DNA from: DASTEQ01 sp040905185
Lineage (GTDB): Bacteria; Chloroflexota; Limnocylindria; QHBO01
Direction of reading: 5' to 3'
DNA length: 64,000 nucleotides
NCBI GenBank assembly: GCA_040905185.1
Contig: JBBDRZ010000001.1
Location: 186,001-250,000 of the forward strand
Both the position numbers and the translations under genes were made by a program. This document shows, piece after piece, positions 54,881-63,265 of the stretch. The notes beneath the pieces were generated by a model. It was given only the letters and a program-made list of their open reading frames with translations. It was not told where the DNA came from and did no database searches. Each line of letters starts with the position of its first letter. Position 1 is the first letter of the stretch.

Positions 54881-56983
54881 TCAGGCGCTGCGGGAATCTC
54901 GCTCGATGGGCAGGACGTTTTCGGGATAGCTGATTCGCTGGTGGTACATGCCCAGCAGCTGCTCGACGAATGACCCGCGAATGCGCTCGATGTCGCGCAG
55001 GGTGAGGTTGCTGTCGTCCAGCTGTCCGTCGGACAGGCGCCCGTTGACGATGCGGTCGACCATCTCGCGGATGTCGGCGTCGTCCTTCTGGGGCAATGAC
55101 CGCACGGACGCCTCCACCCCGTCGGCCAGCATGACGATCGCCGCCTCGCGACTCTGGGGCTTGGGACCTGGGTAGCGGTAGCGGTCCGCATCGGCTTCCT
55201 CGCTCGCCTGGAGCGCCTTGCCATGGAAGTAGCCCATCACCGACGTTCCGTGGTGCTGCGGGATGAAGGCCGCGATTTGGGGCGGGAGGCGATACTCCTG
55301 GGCCAGGTCGACCCCGTCCCGCACGTGGGCGGCGATGATCCGGGCGCTCGTCTCGGGGTTCAGGTCGTCATGGATGTTTGGGCCACCGGCCTGGTTCTCG
55401 ATGAACGCCAACGGGTTTTTCATCTTGCCGATGTCGTGGTAGTACGCCGCCACGCGGGCCAGGAGCGGATCGGCGCCGACGGTCTCGGCCGCCCGCTCGG
55501 CCAGGTTCCCGACCATGACCGAGTGGTGGTACGTGCCCGGCGTTTCGAGCAGCACGCGGCGCAGGAGCCGGTTCGAGGGATTGGCCAGCTCCAACATCTG
55601 GAACACGGTCAGGATCCCGAACACGTTCCCCAGGACGGCGAAGCCACCCACCGCCAGCACCACCGACAGGGCGGCGTTGACCAAGCCCGCGGCGGCCAGC
55701 TGTGCGACTCCGGTCGCGTCAAGCCCCTCGAGCAGGCTGAACGCGACGACCACCGTGACGTTGACCATGGCCAGCACCAGGCCGGCGCGGACGAACGCAT
55801 TCAGGCGCTCGGCCTGGAGAATGATCACCAACGACGCGAACCCGCCCGCTGCGGCATACACCACCGGGCCCAGGTCGGCCGAGTTGGTGAGCCCGGCCAC
55901 CACCGCCAGCCCCATGGCCATGGCACCGCCTGCGGCTCCGCCCAGCAGCAGGCCGGTCAGCATGACCGCGGCCGAAGTGGGCACCAGGTAGGCGGCGATG
56001 GACCGATCACCGGCCAGCCGCAGGACAGCCGCGCTGGCGAACAGGATGAGCAGGAACAGGATCAGGCTCCGGGGACGATGCCAGATGGCCGGCTGGAAGC
56101 GCCACACGAAGCCGACCAGCAGGACGGCCAGGAGTGCGGCCAGGAGTGCGTTTCCAATGAGCGGCAGGAAGTCGCCGGCTGGCTCGGTGAGACCCAGCTC
56201 GGTGAGCTTCTCGTAGTCGAGGGTGCTGATCGGGTCGCCGGCCCGGACCACCGCCTCGTTGCGTTGGACGGTGACCCGCACCGGGTCGACGTCGGCGCGG
56301 GCCGCCTGGCGGGCGGCGGACGTCGCGTCGGGGCTGTAGGCCAGGTTGGCGGCGATGTGGGAAGCCGCCAGGTCGCCAGCCAGCTCGCGCTCGTCGGGGG
56401 CCAGGTCGACGCTGACTGCCTCCCGGGCGGTTTGGCGGGCCTCGGCCAGTGCGTCTTCCCGCAGCACTCCGGCCTGCGCCTGGTCGAGGACCCGACGGCC
56501 TTCGGCGGCGATCGCCTGCCAGCGCGGCGTGGGCAGCCCGGCCATGAGCGCCACCTGGGACGCCCGCAGGGACGGCGCGGCGGCTTCGAGCCGAGTCTGC
56601 ACGTCCGCCGGCGACAGTGTGCCCGCGTCGCGATCGGCGAGCACTGCCTGGATGGCGGCCACCTCGGCGTCGTAGCTCGTCAGCTGGCGAGACCGGATAT
56701 CGGCCTGTGGCCCGATTTCGACGTATACCGGCGCCACCGCCGCCTCGGCCTCCCCCCGGGCCGCCTCGGTCTCGGATGCCGAGACGAACGACACGCTGCG
56801 AGGCGCCCGGATGTCCTCGGTGGCAACGTCACCCACTTCCAGCGAAACGCTGTCGGCCACCAGGTCCACGGCCAGGATCGCGAACAGGGCCACGCCAACC
56901 AGCGCCATGACGGCGACCAGGCGCGCCACGGTGGCACCGGTCACGGTGCGGTCGCGGGGCGCCAGGGTCCGGGTGATGAACAT
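54881..56983 (-). CDS. pgpH: 7TM-HD phosphohydrolase (PgpH-type cyclic-di-AMP phosphodiesterase)
   Basis: A 700-residue membrane protein. One N-terminal helix, an extracytoplasmic 7TMR-HDED domain (~40-270), seven membrane helices (~275-470), and a cytoplasmic HD domain (~480-690) with YYHDIGKMKNPLAF and FIPQHHGTSVMGYF holding the metal-binding His and Asp. Orthologues degrade c-di-AMP. No c-di-AMP cyclase is in the window. The ATG at 56983 gives the usual N-terminus. It follows yqeY by 13 nt. Confidence 0.93.
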   Translation of the reverse strand: MFITRTLAPRDRTVTGATVARLVAVMALVGVALFAILAVDLVADSVSLEVGDVATEDIRAPRSVSFVSASETEAARGEAEAAVAPVYVEIGPQADIRSRQLTSYDAEVAAIQAVLADRDAGTLSPADVQTRLEAAAPSLRASQVALMAGLPTPRWQAIAAEGRRVLDQAQAGVLREDALAEARQTAREAVSVDLAPDERELAGDLAASHIAANLAYSPDATSAARQAARADVDPVRVTVQRNEAVVRAGDPISTLDYEKLTELGLTEPAGDFLPLIGNALLAALLAVLLVGFVWRFQPAIWHRPRSLILFLLILFASAAVLRLAGDRSIAAYLVPTSAAVMLTGLLLGGAAGGAMAMGLAVVAGLTNSADLGPVVYAAAGGFASLVIILQAERLNAFVRAGLVLAMVNVTVVVAFSLLEGLDATGVAQLAAAGLVNAALSVVLAVGGFAVLGNVFGILTVFQMLELANPSNRLLRRVLLETPGTYHHSVMVGNLAERAAETVGADPLLARVAAYYHDIGKMKNPLAFIENQAGGPNIHDDLNPETSARIIAAHVRDGVDLAQEYRLPPQIAAFIPQHHGTSVMGYFHGKALQASEEADADRYRYPGPKPQSREAAIVMLADGVEASVRSLPQKDDADIREMVDRIVNGRLSDGQLDDSNLTLRDIERIRGSFVEQLLGMYHQRISYPENVLPIERDSRSA

Positions 56984-56996
56984 GTGGAGCGGGATC

Positions 56997-57455
56997 CTAC
57001 TCCGCAGACCCTTCCGACAACAGCCGGCGGACCAGCTCGCTGACCGCCTTGCCATCGGCCCGGCCCTTGGTCTGGGGCACCAGGACGCCCATCACACGGC
57101 CCATGTCGGCCGGCCCGCTGGCACCCGTGGCGGCCACCGCGTCCCGGGCCAGGCGCTCGAGCTCGGCATCGGTCAGGGGCTCGGGGAGGAACTCGCGCAG
57201 GACCGCCAGCTCCGCCTCCTCGGCATCGGCCAGCTCCGGGCGGCCGCCCTTGCGGTACAGCTCGATGCTCTCGCGGCGCTGCTTGACCTGGCGGTCGAGG
57301 ACTTCGACCACGTCGGCATCGGTCAACTCGTGCCCAAGCTCGATCTGCCGGTTGTGGGCTGCCGCCATGGCCAGTCGGAGGGTCGAGACGCGGACCGCGT
57401 CGCGCGCCTTCATGGCGGCGCGCATGTCGGACTCGATATCGGTCTGGAGGCTCAT
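56997..57455 (-). CDS. yqeY: GatB/YqeY domain protein
   Basis: A 152-residue helical protein of the YqeY family, related to the C-terminal tRNA-binding tail of GatB. DMRAAMKARDAVRVSTLRLAM begins the domain and TKGRADGKAVSELVRRLL ends it. Its exact role is unsettled. It stands between rpsU and pgpH, the order seen in many Firmicutes and Chloroflexota. Confidence 0.93.
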   Translation of the reverse strand: MSLQTDIESDMRAAMKARDAVRVSTLRLAMAAAHNRQIELGHELTDADVVEVLDRQVKQRRESIELYRKGGRPELADAEEAELAVLREFLPEPLTDAELERLARDAVAATGASGPADMGRVMGVLVPQTKGRADGKAVSELVRRLLSEGSAE

Positions 57456-57480
57456 CGGTGAATGCTCTGGAGATGCAATC

Positions 57481-57506
57481 GGGATCGGTCTGGATGGACC
57501 GATCCC
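57481..57506 (-). terminator. intercistronic hairpin between rpsU and yqeY
   Basis: Perfect 10-bp stem GGGATCGGTC / GACCGATCCC with a 6-nt loop, 15 nt after the rpsU stop. No T tract follows, so it is more likely an attenuator or an mRNA-stabilising 3' end than a full terminator. It could raise S21 output over the downstream genes. Confidence 0.5.
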
Positions 57507-57521
57507 GCTACAGGCGTTTGG

Positions 57522-57698
57522 CTAGACGCGCGGGCCCTTGCGCTTCTTGGATTCCTTGCGCTTGCGCTTCACGCTGGGCTTCTCGTAATGCTCGCGGCGG
57601 CGTGCTTCGGCCAGGATGCCGGACTGCTGGATCTTCTTGTTGAATCGCCGCAGCGCGCTCTCGAACGACTCGTTCTCGCCCACGCGGACTTCCGCCAA
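57522..57698 (-). CDS. rpsU: 30S ribosomal protein S21
   Basis: A 58-residue basic ribosomal protein that binds near the 3' end of 16S rRNA during initiation. It reads LAEVRVGENESFESALRRF at the N-terminus and has KPSVKRKRKESKKRKGPRV at the C-terminus, a clear S21. The start is TTG 57698, supported by a perfect AGGAGG (57712-57707) 8 nt upstream. It is easily missed because it is short and starts with TTG. Confidence 0.93.
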   Translation of the reverse strand: MAEVRVGENESFESALRRFNKKIQQSGILAEARRREHYEKPSVKRKRKESKKRKGPRV

Positions 57699-57883
57699 AC
57701 GTCTCGCCTCCTGTCGGCCCTGGTCTTGCGCCGATCCGGGTTGACCGTGCCGGCGCCTCGGCCCGCGGAGTCTAGCAGAGTGCTCCGGGAGCCCACCGGA
57801 ACGGGGCTGATACCGGGGCTACCCCCGACCGTCAACCGGCGGGGATTTCGCGTGCACCCACGGCGAAGCCGATGGCCGGAGCG
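57699..57883. other. intergenic region upstream of rpsU
   Basis: A 185-bp gap between the HIT gene stop and rpsU, long for this operon. Apart from the AGGAGG at 57707-57712 no clear promoter or RNA structure is recognised. It may carry a separate rpsU promoter. Confidence 0.35.
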
Positions 57884-58246
57884 TCATCCGGGCGGCCACG
57901 ACATGGGGCGTCCGCCCAGGAGGTGGAAATGGAGGTGGAAGACGCTCTGGCCCGCATCCGGCCCCACGTTGGTGACGACCCGATACCCCTTCAAGCCGGC
58001 TTCGGCGGCCACCCTCCGCAGGGCGCTGAACAGGGCGGCCAGGAGATCACCGTCCGCATCGGCCAGCGCATCGACGGACGGGACGTGGCGCCGCGAGATG
58101 GCCAGCATGTGCGTGGGCGCCCGCGGATTGATGTCGCGGAACACGACCACGCGCTCGTCCTCGTAGACCCGGTCGGACGGAATCTCGCCGGCCGCGATCC
58201 GGCAGAACAGGCACTCGGGGTCGTACGTACTGTTGCGGTCGGGCAC
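57884..58246 (-). CDS. HIT-family (Hint-like) nucleotide hydrolase
   Basis: A histidine-triad protein of 120 residues. The active-site triad is in SVFHLHFHLLGGRP; the N-terminal CLFCRIAAGEIPSDRVYED carries the zinc-like Cys pair of bacterial HinT proteins. It probably hydrolyses AMP-lysine or other nucleoside phosphoramidates. It belongs to the conserved string around dnaJ. Confidence 0.93.
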   Translation of the reverse strand: MPDRNSTYDPECLFCRIAAGEIPSDRVYEDERVVVFRDINPRAPTHMLAISRRHVPSVDALADADGDLLAALFSALRRVAAEAGLKGYRVVTNVGPDAGQSVFHLHFHLLGGRPMSWPPG

Positions 58247-58308
58247 GGGTGGAGCCTATGCGAAGTCCCCGGTCCGCGACAAGACCACGGTGGCCGCGGC
58301 GACTTCGA

Positions 58309-60318
58309 TCAGTCCACGAAGTAGCCGGTCACGTCGAAGATGAGGTCGGTCTGGCCCGAGTAGCCAAAGGTCGCACTCAGGGTGCCGGTGGGGCTGAGGG
58401 CCACCGTGACCCCGTTGGCGCGGGTGTCCCCCAACGGGAAGTTCAGGGTCGAGGTCGTCGGGCTGGCGACCGGATCGGGCCCGAGGAACACGAACCCGGC
58501 CTGGGTCTGGTTGGTGGCGGTCAGGTTGCCGGTGACGGCGGTCGCGTTGGCTGGCACCCCGCCCCGGCCGGTGACCTGGAACGTGCGCGGGACGCCGGCG
58601 TTGAACTTCCCCGACAGGCCGGTGCCGAACCGGGAGTCGAGCAGCCGAGCGGGGCTCAGCGGGACGAAGGTGGCGCCGCTGTCATTCGGCACGAAGTAGC
58701 CGGTCACGTCGAAGATGAGGTCGGTCTGGCCCGAGTAGCCAAAGNNNNNNNNNNNNNNNNNNNNNNNNNNNNNNNNNNNNNNNNNNNNNNNNNNNNNNNN
58801 NNNNNNNNNNNNNNNNNNNNNNNNNNNNNNNNNNNNNNNNNNNNCGCCGGCGTTGAACTTCCCCGACAGGCCGGTGCCGAACCGGGAGTCGAGCAGCCGG
58901 GCGGGGCTCAGCGGGACGAAGGTGGCGCCTGGTCCGACGGGGTGTGCTGCCGCTTGCGCCGCGCGCAGCGCGTTGACGAGCGGCTCGGCCGTGCCATCCG
59001 GGTCGTCCGCCCACAGGCCCTGCCCGATGCAGCCGGGGGTTCCATCGGCATCGGCCCAGGCCTGGTTGGGACATTCGCCCGACTGGGTCAGGAGCGCCGC
59101 CGCCGCGGCAGGGGTGATCGTGGGATCGACAGCCTTCATGATGGCAACCACGCCAGCCACGTGCGGCGCAGCCATGCTGGTGCCGTTCGCGAACTCGTAG
59201 CCGCCGCCGGTCCACGTGGAGTAGGTCCAGACGCCGGGGGCCATCACATCGACGACGGAGCCAAAGTTGCTGAAGAAGGCGAAGGTGTCGTCGCACTCGA
59301 ACACGCCCGGAATCACCTCGAACCCGCATCCCGCGACGCCGCCCGGTTCGCCGTCGAAATCCGCCAGGGCCGAGACAGCGATCACCTCTGGAAACGCGGC
59401 GGGACGAGCGGTCGAGGCGTTCGCAGCCGAATTTCCGGCGGCCGCGACGAAAACAATGCCAGCAGCGGATCCGCGACAGATAGCCTCGTGGAGTGCATCG
59501 GTCACGCAGTCCCCAGCCACGCCGTCCGCGCCGAGGCTCATGTTGGCAATCGGGACGTCATTTGTCGGATCGCCATCGGTCTTGAGGGCGATCAAGTGCT
59601 CGATTCCGCACAAGAGCAGCGCTACCGAACCGCTGCCAGAATCGTCCAGAACCTTGACGGGCACGAGCCTGGCCTCGGCCGCCACCCCAACCACGCCAAC
59701 GCCGTTGAGGGGAGCACCGGCGGTGCCTGCAACATGAGTGCCGTGTCCGTAGCCGTCTTGCGGCTGTCCGGGGCCCACGCAGTTCTTGCCCAGGCCGAGG
59801 TCGACCTGGGCCGCGAGGTCAGGGTGGGACAGGTCGATTCCGGAGTCCAGAATCCCGATCCGAACGCCGGCTCCCCGGTACGCCTCCTGGTACGCGCCGG
59901 GTGGCGGGTCGATCCGATATCCGTCGACGCGCATCACCCCGTAGGGCAAGAATTCTTCGGTCGGGTTGACGGCGCGGTCGGCCTCCACGGCGCGAACCCG
60001 CGGACTCTGGGCGAGGGCGGCCGCGGCCGCGGCCGACCCATGAAACTGGAACCCGGTCAGGGCATGCTCGTACACGAGGCCAACGCGTCCGCCCGCGCCT
60101 TGCGCGAGGCCGGACGCCTCCGCGGCTGGCTCCGCATCGTCGACCAGCCTCACGATCCACGAGTCGCGGGCGAGTATGTCACTACCCGGTCTGATTGGTA
60201 GCGGCGGCCCCGCGGCGGCGACGGATTCAGGGCCGAAGGCGGGAAGCACGACCCCGGCCAGGACCGCCGTCAGGGCGGCCGCAAAGAGGCGGAACAGAAC
60301 TGGCGGACCAGTACGCAT
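58309..60318 (-). CDS. secreted S8 (subtilisin-like) protease with C-terminal repeats, broken by a gap
   Basis: Start ATG 60318 opens a signal peptide (LFRLFAAALTAVLAGVVLPA). An I9-like propeptide follows, then the catalytic Asp (GILDSGIDLSHPDL), His (GHGTHVAGTAG) and Ser (GTSMAAPHVAGVV). The C-terminus has ~125-residue repeats beginning GATFVPLSPARLLDSRFG and ending IFDVTGYFV; the 100-N gap lies in the first visible one. The frame is kept across the gap. Cell-surface attachment or adhesion by the repeats is inferred from similar actinobacterial and Chloroflexota exoproteins. Confidence 0.9.
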   Translation of the reverse strand: MRTGPPVLFRLFAAALTAVLAGVVLPAFGPESVAAAGPPLPIRPGSDILARDSWIVRLVDDAEPAAEASGLAQGAGGRVGLVYEHALTGFQFHGSAAAAAALAQSPRVRAVEADRAVNPTEEFLPYGVMRVDGYRIDPPPGAYQEAYRGAGVRIGILDSGIDLSHPDLAAQVDLGLGKNCVGPGQPQDGYGHGTHVAGTAGAPLNGVGVVGVAAEARLVPVKVLDDSGSGSVALLLCGIEHLIALKTDGDPTNDVPIANMSLGADGVAGDCVTDALHEAICRGSAAGIVFVAAAGNSAANASTARPAAFPEVIAVSALADFDGEPGGVAGCGFEVIPGVFECDDTFAFFSNFGSVVDVMAPGVWTYSTWTGGGYEFANGTSMAAPHVAGVVAIMKAVDPTITPAAAAALLTQSGECPNQAWADADGTPGCIGQGLWADDPDGTAEPLVNALRAAQAAAHPVGPGATFVPLSPARLLDSRFGTGLSGKFNAGXXXXXXXXXXXXXXXXXXXXXXXXXXXXXXXXXXFGYSGQTDLIFDVTGYFVPNDSGATFVPLSPARLLDSRFGTGLSGKFNAGVPRTFQVTGRGGVPANATAVTGNLTATNQTQAGFVFLGPDPVASPTTSTLNFPLGDTRANGVTVALSPTGTLSATFGYSGQTDLIFDVTGYFVD
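58319..58929 (-). repeat. near-identical 375-bp protein-coding repeats with collapsed copies
   Basis: Two copies of the C-terminal unit are visible, with starts at 58677 and 58929. The ~85 bases compared directly on either side of the gap differ at one position. The intact copy plus linker is 125 codons (375 bp). Confidence 0.85.
58745..58844. other. assembly gap (100 N)
   Basis: A run of exactly 100 N inside the repeat region of the S8 protease gene, a placeholder of unknown true length. Confidence 0.99.
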
Positions 60319-60420
60319 TCGGGCGCCCCTCCCTACTCCGCCGGCGACTGGGCAGAGGCGCCGAGGCGAGTTCGGAAGAGTATGAACCCGCCCCGCCACA
60401 TTAGGTAGCCCGCCCGGGAC

Positions 60421-61110
60421 CTAGGCGAAGTCACGGGTCCGCGACAGGACCACGGCGGCGGCGGTTACTGCTGCCGATTCGCTGCGCAAGATACGGGGCC
60501 CTAGCCCGGCGATCGTGGCTCCATCCCGTTCGGCCGCCGACACCTCGTCCTGGCTGAATCCCCCTTCGGGACCGATGATCAGGCGCTCGGGAGCCGGCAC
60601 CTCCGACAGGCGCGGACCATTCGTGCGTTCGGACAGCAGAACCGATCGCGGACCGATGACTGCAGCCAACGGGACCGGCGCCACGACCTCGGGGACGATC
60701 CCACGCTCCGATTGCTCAGCTGCCTCGCGGGCCACCGCGCGCAAGCGCGCCAGGCGCGCGTCCGAGATTTCGCGGACGACGCACCGGTCCGACACGAACA
60801 GCTCGAAACGGGAGATGCCCACCTCCGTTCCGTGGCGGACCACGGGCTCCAGATGATCCCCCTTGAGCAGTGCCTGGGCCACGGTCAGCCGATGGCGCGG
60901 CTCCCCGAGGGCCGGGGCGCGGGACACGACGTCCAGCCAGCCGCCGGCCAGGCGGCAGCGAACCTCCAGCCCGTCTCCCTCGAGGAGCACGATCTCGTCG
61001 CCATCCCTCAGGCGCAGCACGTGCGTGACCTGATGCGCAATGGCGGCAGGAATCGCAAAACGCGCATCGGCCGCCGTCCCGGGCTCAACAAAGAACCGAT
61101 GCGTGGTCAT
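60421..61110 (-). CDS. rsmE: 16S rRNA (uracil1498-N3)-methyltransferase
   Basis: A SPOUT methyltransferase of 229 residues. N-terminal PUA-like domain with HRFFVEPG and HQVTHVLRLRDGDEI; C-terminal knot with LIIGPEGGFSQDE and LGPRILRSESAAVTAAAVV for SAM binding. The ATG overlaps the prmA stop by 4 nt, as often seen. Confidence 0.95.
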   Translation of the reverse strand: MTTHRFFVEPGTAADARFAIPAAIAHQVTHVLRLRDGDEIVLLEGDGLEVRCRLAGGWLDVVSRAPALGEPRHRLTVAQALLKGDHLEPVVRHGTEVGISRFELFVSDRCVVREISDARLARLRAVAREAAEQSERGIVPEVVAPVPLAAVIGPRSVLLSERTNGPRLSEVPAPERLIIGPEGGFSQDEVSAAERDGATIAGLGPRILRSESAAVTAAAVVLSRTRDFA

Positions 61111-62012
61111 GGTGTCCGCACGAGGCGGACGGTCACCCAGTCCCCTTCCGTGATCCAGTCCACGACCTCGTACCCCGCGACCGTGAGCGCCGCCTCTACC
61201 TCATCAGAACGGCTCTCGATGATGCCTGACGCGATCAGCGTCCCACCTGGCGCGGTGTGGGCCGCGAGCCGTGGGGCCAGCTCGACGAGCACCGAAGCGA
61301 CCAGGTTGGCGACCACCAGGGGGAACACCTCGGCCGCCAATTCGGGCAGTGTTCCCCGCTGGGCCCCGAAGCGGTCGCCCAGGTCGTTCGCCCGGGCATT
61401 CGCGGTGCTCGCCTCGACCGCCAGCTGATCGGTGTCGTATCCGACGGCCCGCGAGGCGCCCAGCCGGAGGGCGGCCAGGGCCAGGATGCCCGACCCGGTC
61501 CCCACGTCGAGCACCGCCGCCGGCATCGGGTCAGCGGTCTGGAGGAGCTCGAGGCACGCCCTCGTAGTGGGATGCAGCCCGGTCCCGAAGGCCATCCCCG
61601 GATCCAACCGAATGACGAGGTCGGAGCCCTTCGGGGCTTCCAGCCACGACGGGACGATGGTCAGCCGGCCACTCCGAATCGGCTCATAGCCGTCGCGCCA
61701 CGCGGTCGCCCAAGCCGCGTCGTCGGTCGTCGTGACCGATAGCTCGCTCATCGGCCTCAGGTCGAAGGCGCGCAGGTGCCAGAGAGCCCTCCGGGTGCGG
61801 TCGATCGCGTCTGGGGCCTCCGCATCGTCGGGGATCCAGGCCGTCACCCGGTACCCGGCCGCGGGGTCGGGGCGCAACGCCTGCTCATCCTCCGCGTCCT
61901 CCACCAACTCCAAGGGCTCGACCGCGCTACCGCGCCCCAGCCGGCCGAAGATCTCGCTCACGGCCTCCACGGCCTCGAGGTCGGCCTCCACGCTGAGGGC
62001 CAGCCAGCGCAT
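61107..62012 (-). CDS. prmA: ribosomal protein L11 methyltransferase
   Basis: A 301-residue class I methyltransferase for L11. LDPGMAFGTGLHPTTRACLELL and VLDVGTGSGILALAALRLGA are the PrmA signatures, and VVANLVASVLVELAP is motif IV. The N-terminal ~100 residues form the substrate-recognition domain. It begins 25 nt after the dnaJ stop. Confidence 0.95.
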   Translation of the reverse strand: MRWLALSVEADLEAVEAVSEIFGRLGRGSAVEPLELVEDAEDEQALRPDPAAGYRVTAWIPDDAEAPDAIDRTRRALWHLRAFDLRPMSELSVTTTDDAAWATAWRDGYEPIRSGRLTIVPSWLEAPKGSDLVIRLDPGMAFGTGLHPTTRACLELLQTADPMPAAVLDVGTGSGILALAALRLGASRAVGYDTDQLAVEASTANARANDLGDRFGAQRGTLPELAAEVFPLVVANLVASVLVELAPRLAAHTAPGGTLIASGIIESRSDEVEAALTVAGYEVVDWITEGDWVTVRLVRTP

Positions 62013-62037
62013 CGGTCCAGATCGGTCCGTCAGGCGG

Positions 62038-63162
62038 CTAGCCGAAGAGATCGCGCAACCGATCGCCCAACGAGGGACCGCTCTTGGGCAGGGCGGCCGG
62101 AGCGCTGACCTCGCCCAGCTGCTGGAGCAGCTCGCGCTCGCGCTTGGTCAGCTTGGCCGGCACGACCACGGTGGCGATGACGTGGAGATCGCCGCGCCCC
62201 GCCCCGCGCAGGCGTGGCAAGCCGCGCCCCCGAAGTCGGATCTCCTCCCCGCTCTGGATCCCGGCCGGCATGTCGACCTCCTCGCTGCCCTCCACCGTAC
62301 GCACCGTCAACCTGGTCCCCAGCGCAGCCTGGGCGAAGGTGACCGCCACCTCGGTGTACAGCTCGGTCCCCCGTCGGACCAGGTCCGGGTCCTCGCGAAC
62401 GGTCACCATCACATACAGGTCGCCGGCGGGGCCTCCCCGCGGACCGGCTTCACCCTGGCTCTCGATGGCGATCCGTTGTCCGCTCTCGATCCCCGGCGGG
62501 ATGCTGACCTGGAGCCGCCGTTCCTCACGCAGGCGGCCGTCGCCCTTGCAGGTGTGGCAGGGGGTGGAGACAACACGTCCCTCGCCGCCGCAGCGCGGGC
62601 AGGCGGTGATGTTCACCATCTGGCCCAGGATGGTCTGACTTACCCGGCGCCGCTCCCCGGTGCCATTGCACTCCGGACAGCGCTCCGGCTCGCTCCCCGG
62701 TTCGGCGCCGCTGCCGTCACAGGTCGGGCACCGCACCAGGGTGGGGAACCGAATCTCGCGGCTGATCCCGGTCACCGCCTCGGCCAGGGTGATGGTCAGG
62801 TCGTACCGCAGGTCGGAACCGGCGACCACCCGCTGACGCCGTCGTGTTCCGGCCGGCGCACCGCCGAAGAACGCGTCGAAGATGTCGCCGAACGGCCCGA
62901 ACCCGCCGCCGAACGGCTCCCCGGTGGCGCTCGACCCGTCCACGCCGGCGTGGCCGAACATGTCGTATGCGGCGCGCCGCTGCCGATCCGACAGGATGCG
63001 GTACGCCTCGTTCAGCTCCTTGAACCGCTCCTCGGAGCCGGAGCTCGCATCGACGTCGGGGTGGTGCTTCTGGGCTGCGCGCCGGAACGCGCGCTTGATG
63101 TCTGCGTCGGAGGCATCGCGCTCAACCCCCAGGATCTCGTAGTAGTCGCGCCTGACGGCCAT
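62038..63162 (-). CDS. dnaJ: chaperone DnaJ
   Basis: Co-chaperone of DnaK, 374 residues. J domain with KHHPDVD (HPD motif), a Gly/Phe-rich region (SATGEPFGGGFGPFGDIF), four zinc-finger repeats (CPTCDGSG, CPECNGTG, CPRCGGEG, CHTCKGDG), then the C-terminal substrate-binding domain. TATAAT lies 9 nt before the ATG and a CIRCE operator directly upstream. dnaK and grpE are not in the window. Confidence 0.96.
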   Translation of the reverse strand: MAVRRDYYEILGVERDASDADIKRAFRRAAQKHHPDVDASSGSEERFKELNEAYRILSDRQRRAAYDMFGHAGVDGSSATGEPFGGGFGPFGDIFDAFFGGAPAGTRRRQRVVAGSDLRYDLTITLAEAVTGISREIRFPTLVRCPTCDGSGAEPGSEPERCPECNGTGERRRVSQTILGQMVNITACPRCGGEGRVVSTPCHTCKGDGRLREERRLQVSIPPGIESGQRIAIESQGEAGPRGGPAGDLYVMVTVREDPDLVRRGTELYTEVAVTFAQAALGTRLTVRTVEGSEEVDMPAGIQSGEEIRLRGRGLPRLRGAGRGDLHVIATVVVPAKLTKRERELLQQLGEVSAPAALPKSGPSLGDRLRDLFG

Positions 63163-63171
63163 TGCCGGCGG

Positions 63172-63177
63172 ATTATA
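63172..63177 (-). promoter_or_regulatory. dnaJ -10 box
   Basis: TATAAT (63177-63172) is a consensus -10, 9 nt before the ATG at 63162. The CIRCE element begins 4 nt upstream of it. Confidence 0.7.
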
Positions 63178-63181
63178 CCGA

Positions 63182-63208
63182 TTGGCACTCTCGAACCCGG
63201 AGTGCCAA
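63182..63208 (-). promoter_or_regulatory. CIRCE operator (HrcA binding site)
   Basis: A perfect inverted repeat TTGGCACTC-N9-GAGTGCCAA matching the CIRCE consensus except for G at one position of each arm. It sits over the -35 region of dnaJ, so HrcA should repress dnaJ in the absence of heat stress. hrcA itself is not in the window. Confidence 0.9.
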
Positions 63209-63265
63209 AGCAGCCTCAGGGCCGATCGGCTCTCTTTCAGCGGTTCGTCTAGCATCGGTGAACCG

